64,000 nucleotides of DNA from the NCBI RefSeq assembly GCF_020536995.1, contig NC_068357.1:56318140-56382139 (forward strand), given 5' to 3'. Positions 47,301 to 57,761 of the stretch are shown in pieces. Position 1 is the first letter of the stretch; each line of letters opens with the position of its first letter. The notes beneath the pieces were generated by a model. That model did not search any database and was not told the origin of the DNA. It saw only the letters and a program-made list of their open reading frames with translations. This DNA comes from Dreissena polymorpha (taxonomy: Eukaryota > Mollusca > Bivalvia > Myida > Dreissenidae). The position numbers and the translations under genes are program-made.

Positions 47301-48312
47301 ACAAGGGCTGTTTGTAAAACATGCATGCCCCCCATAATTATGGGCTCTCCGTTGTAGTGAGAGCCATTGTGTGAATATGTTTTTTGTCACTGTGACCTTG
47401 ACCTTTGACCTAGTGACCTGAAAATCAATAGGGGTCATCTGCCAGTCATGATCAATGTACCTATGAAGTTTCATGATCCTAGCCATAAGCATTCTTGAGT
47501 TATCATCCAGACACCATTTTACTATTTCGGGTCACCGTGACCTTGACCTTTGACCTTGTGACCTGAAAATCAATAGGGGTCATCTGCGAGTCATGATCAT
47601 TCTACCTATCAAGTTTCATGATCCTAGGAATAAGCGTTCTTCAGTTATCATTCGTAAACCATTTTACTATTTCGGGTCATCCTGACCTTGACCTTTGACC
47701 TGAAAATCAATAGGGGTCATCTGCGAGTCATGATCAATCTACCTATCAAGTTTCATGATCCTAGGCCTAAGCGTTCTTGAGTTATCATCCGGAAACCATT
47801 TTACTGTTTCGGGTCACTGTGACCTTGACCTATGACCTAGTGATCTCAAAATCAATAGGGGTCATCTGCGAGTCCTGATCAATCTACCTATCAAGTTTCA
47901 TGATCCTAGGCCTAAGCGTTCTTGAGTTATCATCTGGAAACCATTTTACTATTTCGGGTCACTGTGACCTTGACCTTTGACCTAGTGACCTGAAAATCAA
48001 TAGGGGTCATCTGCGAGTCATGATCAATCTACCTATCAAGTTTCATGATCCTAGGCCTAAGCGTTCTTGAGTTATCATCCGGAAACCATTTTAGTATTTC
48101 GGGTCACCTTGACCTTTGACCTAGTGACCTCAAAATCAATAGGGGTCATCTGCGAGTCATGATCAATGTACCTATGAAGTTTCATGATCCTAGGCCTAAG
48201 CGTTCTTGAGTTATTGTCTGACAACCACCTGGTGGACGGACCGACAGACCGATCGACCGACAGACCGACTTGAGCAAAGCAATAAACCCCCTCTTCTTCG
48301 AAGGGGGGCATA
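47301..48312 (+). mobile_element. Pearl/HINE-like element (family B), complete
   Basis: Starts ACAAGGGCTGTTTGTAAAAC, followed by about six core units (spacing 140-150 bp) with GGGTCACYGTGACCTTGACC and CAAGTTTCATGATCCTAGG. A GACGGACCGACAGACCGA microsatellite (about 48233-48270) comes next, then the 3' hairpin CCCCCTCTTCTTCGAAGGGG with GGCATAATAA. Confidence 0.8.
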
Positions 48313-48474
48313 ATAATAAATCTTAGATTTATCACATATCAACAATTTCTTATAAAGTCATAATGAAGTTGAAAAAATAAGTTAATGACGAACTACAAAT
48401 AAGTTGTTTTCATTAAAACACAATGATAAGGTACATTTAATAATTACTTTAAACAAATTTATTTTATTTTGAAA

Positions 48475-51400
48475 CAGATTCTTGATATGACCGTATCGGA
48501 ATTGAAAATGATTGCAGACCATATGGGTCATAACCTTAATGTCCACACAGATGTATACAGATTACAAAGCTCTTTGCTAGAAAAAACGAAGGTAGCAAGG
48601 GTATTAATCGCCATGGAAAATGGACATCTTTATAAATTTAAAGGAAAACAACTACCGTATATGTGCGCTTATAAGACGCATTTTTGAGACTTAAATTAAT
48701 AAGTTACAGTTGGGGTCGCGTCTTAAAAGCGAGATACTGGTGAAAATAAACAAAAAAATTCAAAATATCGAGTTTACTGGGCTTATGCTAGCCAAGTTGG
48801 ACACTTGTCAGTTGTTTTGAATCATCGCGGCAGCCATTTGCATTTTCTCTAAAGTCTGTATTGGCCCGTACTGTGTATCGGAACGCTATGTTCAGTTACT
48901 GATTTATTTGTAATAAAATGTATTGTTACTGATTTTGTTGTCTATTATTTTTAATTTGAAGTTTGTTATTTTTGGGGCGTAAGATGTTAAATTGTCCGTG
49001 ATTATTCTTGAAAAGTTTTTATCACCTGATTGTCTGCGAGCGACGTCGTTAAATGCCATATAAATTGGCCATTATAGTATACGTGTGTAAGCGGCAACAC
49101 GATGCCAACAGGCTTGAAACAACAGCAAAATCAATTCTCAGTTTGAAACTGTCAATTGTTTAATAAACATGCTGCCGATTACAAATGCTATTTGACAAGT
49201 TTGTATCACCTGATCGTCTTTGTTCCACGTCGTTAATTTTCAATTAAGACATAATTGGCAATTAGGGTATCCTCTGAAATAAGTTACCAGTTTGCAACTG
49301 TCAATTGTTAAATAAACACGTTTATTCAGACGACCCACTAATGCCGATGACACATTATTTATTAGGGGCCAACAACGACGGGAGCAAAGAGCGACCGCAT
49401 GCAATTATCCGCATATGGCTTTCTTTTTGACAAGTGGTTTCGATCTGCGCTTCGGAGTCTATCACTCTATCACGCGATTGGCTAATTTTATGAAAGTAGG
49501 CGTTACCTATTGTTGATAGACAATGGGCGTAAAATTTGCATAATCTAGGTAATAAAACTAAACGCTTTCAAAATATCTGCCTATTAGATTTCAATACCTG
49601 TCAAACAATACAATTGACCAGTCGCCAAAGTATCGATCGCTCCGCCCACATTCTTCGATCAGCCAATCAGATATCGATTTTTCACACACCCTCAGCAACG
49701 CTTATCTGGACACCATTTTGTCCGACAAACAAAGCGTATAGTACATATGGAATGGACGTAATTTTAAGAGTTTACACAGATTTTATATCAAATGCATAAT
49801 CATTACTGTTCGATTATTTTTCAAAATTGTAGGTGCTATACATACTTTATAAAAGGTTATTATTTTATCTTTATTTCTTGAACATATGAACAAGAATTGA
49901 GAAAACAAACACAATAAATAGTGTAACCACACCAGTTGTGTGTTCTATAAAACGTGTTATACCGTTTGATGCACAATATTATTAAGCAGTTTGGGCAACA
50001 TAATAATTGCCACACGTGCTTATTAATCTCAGCGTAATTGTCGATGATTAATAAATGACAGTATGTTGCGTGGATCTCAGAATGAATGAACATTAAGGCA
50101 TTGTTAGGTACTGTACACAAGAAAAGAACTACATGTATTTAATTACTTAAATGATTTCCAATTATATATTTATTTTCTGTGGATCATAAACAATGGAAAT
50201 CATTATAAATTGTTAACTTAAATATTGTTTTAACTAAAGTAAAAACAACAAAAAGGTGATTTCAACGCGGCTTAGCTAGCTTAAAGCGACTTCAAATGTA
50301 AAATGTATTGCTTATAATACAACAACAACAACATTTTTAATACAACATATATTGATACGGGGAGAAATGTGAAAATTGCAATTAACATATAAGGGCCATC
50401 TTGCTATAAATAAACAAATGCATAATATGCTAAATGTATTCAATTCGAATGTTCGTGAACAGCACCGTTATACCAAAATTTCATTTTTCGATAGTGAAAT
50501 GTAGCAGGTTCCCATTAAACATTAATGAAATAAAATGCATATTAGATCTGTTAATGAAACCACGAAATTAGGCCTGTATTATATTATGGTTACAATCAAA
50601 ATTTAATTTATACCTAAATTTAAAAAATCTGTATCTTTTTAAAAATAACACAATAAAACAAAGATCTAAACATTTTTAATAAACAAAAAACCCATCATGA
50701 TATGGATGTGTTATATGCATTTAATACAAATATTTTAAAAATTATATATGAATAGCAACCGGATTCACTGGCAGACGGTTAAATACAAGTTCAAAATCAA
50801 TATGAAATAAATGTTCATTTTTACCTCTGATTTTTCATCAACTTCCTATAATATGTATAAGAAACGTTTCTGATAGTTAATTCATTTATTTTGATTACGC
50901 CATTTCTGTCTAAAGCATTTATCATTGTATTAAAGTTGTACAAAGCAGTTTAGTTTAGTGTGCGGTTTTAATAAAATGAGCATGATACTGTGAAACCATT
51001 ATTAATCGTCAGGCATTAATTTTCATAAATTTCGTCAGTTGACCGATCGGCGAATTTAAGATCCTAACGAACAATCATGCTCAATGTTTGAACAAAAACA
51101 AACACTAAGTTGAACAATATTTTAAAACTTTACCGTAGACATGAGGCATTAAATTCCAACATAATCCATGCACACATTACTGCTGTTTCGTAGTCAAGAT
51201 TAATCCGGTTTTGACACAAAGGGATGTAGATTACACAAGGTACTTAACTGACACGTTACACGTCTTTAAAACGCGTGTGCAGTACAGCTGTATCGAATGC
51301 GTTGACTTCGTTTATGTAGAATGGTAATGAATTAGCGCTAATTGTTTATAACTTTATTACACATTAGGTAGGTGCATTGTGTTTTTCAGGGGTGTTGCAT

Positions 51401-52781
51401 ATTAGCCATCACGCAGCAAATGCCGATGAAAGACAATAAACCAAATGAAAAGATGACGATGTGTGATCAGCATGCGTATTTATCACAAATAAATAAAGAA
51501 TATTTAAATTGCTGTTTGTTGTTTGATTGTTTGCGTTTAACCGCACTTATTACTATTTTATATGTATCAATTTATTTATTTTTAAATTATTGACATTATT
51601 GATTTATATACCGGTAGTTTACTTTTTAAGAACAAACACACACATAGAGTTTATAATTGTAATGTTGATATCAGAAAAGTGACAAAATAATTTGCTAACA
51701 CTAGTTATAACCCATATTGTTCGCACCTTCCCTAATTGGTGCCAATAAAGGTACGATTGTTATCAGTATGGCAATTATAATAATAGAGTAAGACTAATTG
51801 GCAATTGGCTTCGTTGTTACAAGCACTTGTTAACGGTTATTCGATCCCGCTTGTCCGCTAATCATAACAATGAACGTGTGAATGGCATACATTAAGAGGG
51901 TCCATTACTGTCCCTTGATAACAAAAGACTAGTTAATTGGCATGTGACAAACAGGTCCCACCTCCTGCAGTGATTCTCAAGTGTGTTCCCGCATTCGTAC
52001 CACGATTTTTCGCAACTGCGATTGATCGCGAATATGTATTACACACAATTCGGATATTGACTGACGCATTTTTAAAAATTCAAAATCAGAAATCGGCGAA
52101 TTTAAGTGTTGACGAAATCGTCATTTTTATAAAAATGACGAAATTTTGTGCTGTCGAAAATAAATGGTTTCACAGTACATCGTTACAAGTATAGTATTTC
52201 ACTCACGTAATGCGCTATAATTGCGATCTGCTTGTCGGAGTTTTCTAATCACTAGACCACGTGACTATGTGGGCGGAGCGATCGATAATTTGGCGACTGG
52301 TCAATTAAGATGACTGACACGATCAATTTTGCTTGTGCATTGATATTACGAACGTAATATGTTTGCAATTGTTAGGGCAAATGATTAATACACAATTGTT
52401 AGAAATTTTGTCAATTTGATAATTATTTTTATTGCATGAATAATACTTGAAAATAAATTACAACCCACTAATATATCATAAAATAAACAAATATTATTTA
52501 CTTTGTTGTTTGATTGTTTTATTTTTCAGACTTGCGTGAATTACTAATTGTATGCAGCGCGAGTTTGAAAAATTCTCAATGTTTTACTAATTGATGATTT
52601 TCTTTAACATTCTGCCATTTTTCGGCCATTTTCCGGCCGATGAATACGGCAAAATTTGACCGCGTCTTATACGCGGGTCAGTCTCAAATCCACCCATTAT
52701 AAAGTCCGAAGTCGGGGTGCGTCTCATAAGCGAGGGCGTCTTATAAGCGCACGTATACGGTAGATGCCATTTTGATTCAAG
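48475..52781 (+). CDS. 3' exon of the tyrosine-recombinase-like gene, split by a transposon
   Basis: Coding parts 48475-48654 and 52763-52781 are one exon. The first reads DMTVSELKMIADHMGHNLNV ... HTDVYRLQSSLLEKTKVARV ... MENGHLYKFKGKQ. The second completes L-DAILIQ and ends at a GTAAGT donor. MGH followed nine residues later by Tyr is the box-II His and nucleophilic Tyr pattern of tyrosine recombinases. Disregarding the intervening 4.1 kb and one TA restores frame exactly (CAA CTA GAT). This exon itself has no stop. It follows the GKSTRG exon of unit copy 3 (46650-46788) by about 1.7 kb, with a pearl-like element between. The downstream tail exons expected for this family are not found before 52976. 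Confidence 0.65.
49612..52306. repeat. 39-bp inverted repeat pair inside the 4.1-kb transposon
   Basis: AATTGACCAGTCGCCAAA at 49612 and TTTGGCGACTGGTCAATT ending at 52306 face outward, continuing with ATCGATCGCTCCGCCCACAT. They could be the ends of a separate 2.7-kb element nested within the 4.1-kb one. No clean target duplication was found. Confidence 0.5.
50986..52177 (-). mobile_element. 1.2-kb TA-flanked non-autonomous transposon, copy 2
   Basis: Inverted copy of 2987-4206 with the same ends (ACTGTGAAACCATTATTAAT; AAATGGTTTCACAGT) and TA borders. Homology runs the full length with small indels. It is nested in the 4.1-kb element. Confidence 0.75.
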
Positions 52782-52975
52782 GTAAGTTACACTTAAGGTA
52801 AATATTGTATTTATTTTCAAAATAATGCCATACATCATCGGTCGTAACATTAACAAAGCTGTAGAATAAGACAATATTGTTGTCTATTGTTATGATTTAA
52901 AAGAGAAGTTTGACGATTTCTTTAGTTATTTAATTAGTAAAACATTTGGTTGATTATGTGCTGTTCTTGATTCAG

Positions 52976-53854
52976 CCATTCCTTGATGTGGTGAGAAAAA
53001 TATGTTTGACACTTTACAATCCACAAAGAAATGTTTCGATTGACAAGAGGATGGTCAAGTTCCGCGGTCGTCTTGGATTCCGACAGTTCATGCCACTCAA
53101 ACCAGCCAGGTATGGTGTAAAAGTGTGGGTACATGCCGATCCAGTGAATGGCTATGTGAACGATTTCCAAGTTTACACTGGCAAGGATGCTGACACATCT
53201 GAAGTTGGGCTGGCAACAAGAGTTGTGTTGGACTTGATCCATAAACTTCGTGGTAAGTATAACATTGTTAATATGGACAATTGTTTTAACAATTGTTTTA
53301 GTCCCAAGTTGTTCGATGAACTGTTGAAGCAAAAAACATATGCTCCTGGAACTGTATGTTCAAATAGAAAAGGCTTTCCATTAAACCAGCTTGGTAAGAA
53401 AAATATCCAAAAGCAAGGGGACTTTGTTTTTGCAACAAAAGGGCAACAACTTGCGAGTGTATGGATGGATAAAAAGCCAGTCTACACATTGTCTACAGCA
53501 GAAACACTCAAAGAAATTGAAACAACATTTCTGCGTAAAACACGAAGTGTAGAATTTTGTGAAGTACAGGCCCCACGTACCATTCCCGAGTACAATCAAA
53601 ATATGAATGGGGTCCATCATGCGGACCAGATGAGGACTGAGTACCCCACATTTCGCACATCAAGAAAGTGGTGGGCGTACATGTTCTTTTTTCTGCTGGA
53701 GACAGCTATCACAAATGGGTACGTCGTCATGAGGGAATCCCCTTTTCACCAGCAGAAAAGTAGAAATGGAAAAGCTAAAGACAGCACAGTCTTGGACTTT
53801 AGAATGAACTTGTCTAAGCAATTGATAGGGGACTATTGCGACAATAGGTGCTGA
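52976..53854 (+). CDS. PiggyBac-like transposase C-terminal exon (PGBD4-type)
   Basis: About 292 residues, open from a TTGATTCAG acceptor (phase 0) to TGA. It shows the DDE_Tnp_1_7 landmarks: NVSIDKRMVKFRGRLGFRQF, then YGVKVWVHAD, NIVNMDNCF, and HHADQMRTEYPTFRTSRKWW. The three catalytic Asp of piggyBac proteins (SID, MDN, ADQ) are all present. The N-terminal 150-200 residues of the family and the C-terminal Cys-rich finger are missing, and no TTAA-flanked ends are recognised around it. This may be one exon of a spliced gene whose first exons were lost. It is uninterrupted, which suggests it is young or selected. Activity is unlikely as it stands. Confidence 0.7.
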   Translation, partial: PFLDVVRKICLTLYNPQRNVSIDKRMVKFRGRLGFRQFMPLKPARYGVKVWVHADPVNGYVNDFQVYTGKDADTSEVGLATRVVLDLIHKLRGKYNIVNMDNCFNNCFSPKLFDELLKQKTYAPGTVCSNRKGFPLNQLGKKNIQKQGDFVFATKGQQLASVWMDKKPVYTLSTAETLKEIETTFLRKTRSVEFCEVQAPRTIPEYNQNMNGVHHADQMRTEYPTFRTSRKWWAYMFFFLLETAITNGYVVMRESPFHQQKSRNGKAKDSTVLDFRMNLSKQLIGDYCDNRC

Positions 53855-54621
53855 TATGGCTATTACTGATAGGGATTGCCTAGCGATAAGGCTGTAGTAT
53901 GGAATGGGTTAAAAAAAATGTATGTTGTGGAGGATATCAATTCAACGAATTTGCTTGTTTATTTAAGCAACAGCGTCACCAGGGAGGAATTTCAAACTGT
54001 AGTGGGAGATATAAGAAGTCTTCAAAAAAGAATAAGGAAGCTGGAGGCTGACAGGAATGAGGCAGAAAAATCTGAAACTAGCAGAGAACTTATAGAACCA
54101 TACGACTCAAGAGTATTCTGCTGTTGAAGCATTGATGCTTCATTTTTTTATGAAGATACCATTATCAATTGCACTGTCAGTGGCAAATGCCCTAACAGTA
54201 AAATGAGCCCTACAGTGATTTTTTTAAAAAAATTTCTTACAGCCTGTGCCTTTTGGATTGGGAAAATTAGCGCGATAAACCATGAAATTGGGAAAAATAG
54301 CGCGATAAACCATGAAATTGGGAAACATTATAAATATGATTATAAGAACAGAATTAAAATTATTAAAGTATGTTTGACAGCATTTTTATATTATAAAGTA
54401 CTAATTTAATGTGTTCTTACAATGAAGACAATGTTAAGTTAATATCCTTCCACATTCATATTGAACTTGCAATAATCTATATAGATTCTTAAATATACCA
54501 TTTAATCATAACCTCTTTAACAGTAAGAATTTAATTCAGTATTCTTTTAAATTAAATATCATATGGTGAAAACATTAACACATATTTATAAAAAAACGCT
54601 TTAGTGGTCTTGCTATGTTAA

Positions 54622-55129
54622 AGGGATCTTTTCACGCTTTGGTAAATTGACAAAATTGAAAAAAGTTGTTTCAGATTCGCAAATTTTCGTTTTAGTTATG
54701 ATATTTGTGAGGAAACAGTAATACTGAACATTTACCATGGTCTAATATAGCCATTATATGCATCTTTTTACGATTTTAAAACCTAAAAATTATAAAGCGT
54801 TGCAACGCGAAACGATTGAATAATTTGGAGAGTTCTGTTTTTGTCGTTAAATTTTGCGAAACTACGAAGATTGCTTATATAAGGTATAAAATACGTCAAG
54901 TATGTGTACTCGGCGGAATAGCTCAGTAGGCTAGAGCGTTTTTACTTCAGGACTCGGGCAGGACTCCAGGGGTCACTGGTTCGAAACCTGTTCCGGACAA
55001 TGTTCTTTTCCTTTTTTTATTTTATTCTTGATTTTTTACTGAAGCCTTTACGATCCAATGTTTACATTTATCAATATAAAGCATTTAATGAATGAATTAA
55101 AAAATGCCAAAATCTGTGAAAAGGCCCCT
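54622..55129 (+). mobile_element. TTAA-flanked MITE carrying a tRNA-like segment
   Basis: Ends AGGGATCTTTTCACGCTTTG and CAAAATCTGTGAAAAGGCCCCT (outer 16 bp pair), between TTAA duplications (54618-54621, 55130-55133). The size of 508 bp and TTAA borders fit a piggyBac-mobilised element. The interior includes the tRNA-like block at 54912-54999. Confidence 0.65.
54912..54999 (+). other. tRNA-like segment with A and B boxes
   Basis: TAGCTCAGTAGGCTAGAGC (54919-54937) is a canonical A-box and D-arm, and GGTTCGAAACC (54978-54988) a perfect B-box, 40 bases apart as in tRNAs with a long variable arm. The acceptor stem pairs only partly (GGCGGAA with TTCCG) and no good anticodon arm is apparent. It is therefore a probable Pol III promoter relic rather than a working tRNA. 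Confidence 0.5.
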
Positions 55130-55965
55130 TTAATGATGTATTATATGGAGTTAAAATATTTTATTTCATTTCTTTACCTTTCAACATTTTGCACTTCAAT
55201 GCTATTTCAGTAAACTGTAAAGCGTGACAAACATAATAAAGCAGAATATGCACATGAATCTGATTTTACACAGATCCACTAACATATAAATCATTTCATG
55301 TTTGTCTCTTTCCATTTTCGAACAATTCTCATCTTCAATGCATTAACTTTGTGAGTAACGGTAGACTAACTCCAATTTCCCAACACTGATTTCCGTGATG
55401 CACATTCACTGTGAAGGTTTGTAATAAATATTTGTTTTTATCTCAAACGTTATATTTTGCGTTAATTGACACACGCATTAAATTATTCCGTAATAACCAT
55501 ATGATATCCGTTGTTAATTTAAATGTTATTTATCATTTTCGCCGCGCATCGCAAATTTCTCGTCTGCTTTCCGCCATCTTGGGCGTGTGTAAAAACAGGC
55601 GTTTACAATCGGGATACATCAACTATCGTCGGTATCCTCCGCAATATAGAGAGAGATGTGGATAGCAACGTAAAATCGTATTCGGCTAAATTCGCGAAAA
55701 ATACGTAAGTCAGCTGTTGTTCGGCGACGACTCAGCAACTCGATCGGCACTCGTTCGAAATTATTGCTAAATTACATTGTAATCTTATTGACTTTATTGG
55801 GAAAATTTTGTCTTTTTTTGGGAAAATTTAATCAAATTTTTGGGAAAAAACGTCATTTTTTGCAATTGGGAAGCAGCCGAAGATCGGCTGTAATTTCTGG
55901 CAAAAAAAAATCACTGCCCTATGTCTGTTAAGAAAGCTTTAGATTACACAACAATTTCAAAGAAA

Positions 55966-56996
55966 ACAAGGGCTGTTTGTAAAACATGCATGCCCCCCAT
56001 ACATGTATGGGCTGTTAGTTGTAGTGACAGCCATTGTGTGAATACATTTTGTGTCACTGTGACCTTTGACCTAGTGACATGAAAATCAATAGGGGTCATC
56101 TGCCAGTCATGATCAATGTACCTATGAAGTTTCATGATCCTAGCCGTAAGCATTCTTGAGTTATCATTCGGAAACCATTTTACTATTTCGAGTCACTGTG
56201 GCCTTGACCTTTGACCTAGTGACCTGAAAATCAACAGGGGTCATCTGCCAGTCATGATCAATGTACCTATGAAGTTTCATGATCCTAGGCGTAAGCATTC
56301 TTGAGTTATCATCCGGAATCCATTTTCCTATTTTGAGTCATTGTGACCTTGACCTTTGACCTAGTGACCTGACAATCAATAGGGGTCATCTGCCAGTCAT
56401 GATCAATGTTCCTATGAAGTTTCATGATCCTAGGCGTAAGCATTCTTGAGTAATCATCCGGAAACCATTTTACTGTTTCGAGTCACTGTGACCTTGACCT
56501 TTGACCTAGTGACCTGAAAATCAATAGGGGTCATCTGCTGGTCATGATCAATGTACCTATGAAGTTTCATGATCTTAGGCGTAAGCATACTTGAGGTATC
56601 ATCCGGAAACCATTTTACTAGAAACCATTTTACTATTTGGAGTCACTGTGACCTTGACCTTTGACCTAGTGACCTGAAAATCAATAGGGGTCATCTGCCG
56701 GTCATGATTAATGTACCTATGAAGTTTCATGATCCTAGGCATAAGCATTCTTGAGTTATCATCCGGAAACCATTTTACTATTTCGAGTCACTGTGACCTT
56801 GACCTTTGACCTAGTGACCTGAAAATCAATAGGGGTCATCTGCCAGTCATGATCAATGTACCTATGAAGTTTCATGATCCTAGGGCCTCAGCGTTCTTTA
56901 GTTATCATCCGGAAAACATCTGGTGGATAGACGGACCGACCAACGGACCGACATGTGCAAAACAATATACCCCCTCTTCTTTGAAGGGTGGCATAA
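55966..56996 (+). mobile_element. Pearl/HINE-like element (family B), complete
   Basis: Starts ACAAGGGCTGTTTGTAAAAC. About six core units of 145-150 bp follow, with TCACTGTGACCTTGACCTTT. A GACGGACCGACCAACGGACC microsatellite comes next, then the hairpin CCCCCTCTTCTTTGAAGGG with TGGCATAAAA. It is inserted in the coiled-coil gene without an obvious target duplication, as expected for Helitron-type insertion. Confidence 0.8.
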
Positions 56997-57761
56997 AAAG
57001 TATTGTCAAATCAAAGTTTCCAAATGTCCAACAAAAGGACGTAACTAAAAAAATTCAGTGTGCAAAAAAAGTGCACAGTGCCCCATTTACTAGCTTTGCA
57101 TGTAATTCTGTAGCCTCATCCCACCAATCTTCTGCCTCTTCGCATGATTCAGACTTCTCTGCATCAACTTTCATGTCGACTTCAATGGCCGTGCTTGATG
57201 GGGAAGCTGTGGACATTGCTGGTGAAAGTGGCTCAGACACTGGACATGACTCAGAAGAGCAAACTGCTGTACCCATATCCATTAAGCATGCAAACAACCA
57301 AAGTCAATGCCCTGAATGTGTGAAAAAGAATCAAGAAATTGAAGACTTGAAAAAAAGGCTGAAGGAGGGCAGGAGAAATCATGATGGTAATGCGTTTCCT
57401 GAGAGTGTTGCTTCACCCAAGAGACGATACATATCCAAGACCAGACCAGAGATGAAGATGGGTGACTTTGTAATGTTCAAAAACTGAAAAGATCAAGAAT
57501 AAAAGAACTCTGCCAGTTCATTGTAAAATTATAAGACCGTCAATGGCAATCTTATTGAAACTGTTGATCTGTACAAGTGGCTTTTGTTAAAGCCTTTAGT
57601 GACTAGGCTGTTTGGTCATTTTGTCTTTTCTTGTTTTCGAAAAAGTACCACTTTGAGATATCAACATGTATGCTGGAGCTTGAGCTATTTAAGACAGATA
57701 ACTGAATGTTTAAAACTAATGTTTTGAAGTTGTTTTGCTTTTCTGTAATTATTATGCTCAT

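Larger units (their letters stand above)
43856..47803 (+). repeat. 4.91-kb tandem unit, copy 3 (no junction at right)
   Basis: Homologous to copies 1 and 2 but lacks the 840-bp hAT-like insertion and passes without a break into the rest of the pearl-like array (to 48312) and the downstream recombinase exon. Its right border is therefore the ancestral arrangement. Confidence 0.85.
48655..52760 (+). mobile_element. 4.1-kb TA-flanked DNA transposon, non-autonomous, with nested insertions
   Basis: Ends CCGTATATGTGCGCTTATAA and TTATAAGCGCACGTATACGG, flanked by TA (48653-48654, 52761-52762). Both arms continue with GACGC and AAGCGAG-type motifs. It holds a 39-bp inverted pair (49612-49650, 52267-52306), a direct duplication of about 190 bp (about 49010-49320) and the 1.2-kb MITE at 50986. 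No transposase is seen. A TA duplication suggests the Tc1/mariner group. Confidence 0.75.
54213..55916 (+). mobile_element. CAGTG-family DNA transposon, 1.7 kb
   Basis: Ends CAGTGATTTTTTTAAAAAAA and CAAAAAAAAATCACTG, flanked by CCCTA (54208-54212, 55917-55921), a 5-bp duplication. It shares AAATTGGGAAAA/GCGATAAAC repeats with 22489-22997 and its right part with 440-709. It carries a TTAA-flanked element with a tRNA-like segment. Confidence 0.8.
53918..57487 (+). pseudogene. Coiled-coil gene interrupted by two transposons
   Basis: Coding pieces 53918-54208, 55922-55965 and 56997-57487 share one frame when the insertions (54213-55916 with its CCCTA duplicate, and 55966-56996) are disregarded. 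The first piece reads MYVVEDINSTNLLVYLSNSV ... VGDIRSLQKRIRKLEADRNE, a coiled coil. The middle is MSVKKALDYTTISKK. The last is Ser-rich, then CPECVKKNQEIEDLKKRLKE (CxxC plus coiled coil) and ends MKMGDFVMFKN then stop. One in-frame stop lies near 54126. I do not recognise the family. It lies between the piggyBac-like exon and the MULE-like remains and may be a partner gene of either or an interrupted host gene. Confidence 0.45.

Noticed and set aside
34154-48654. DIRS/Ngaro-type retroelement as source of the tyrosine recombinase
   Set aside because: No reverse transcriptase or RNase H coding and no split repeats seen. Crypton-like or host-family origin fits better, though not proven.
54912-54999. 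Functional tRNA gene
   Set aside because: A and B boxes are good, but acceptor and anticodon stems do not fold well and it lies inside a MITE.
56849-56996. Apparent N-terminus MINVPMKFHDPRASAFF of the frame ending at 57487
   Set aside because: Read-through of the pearl-like element. The real coding sequence begins again after 56996.
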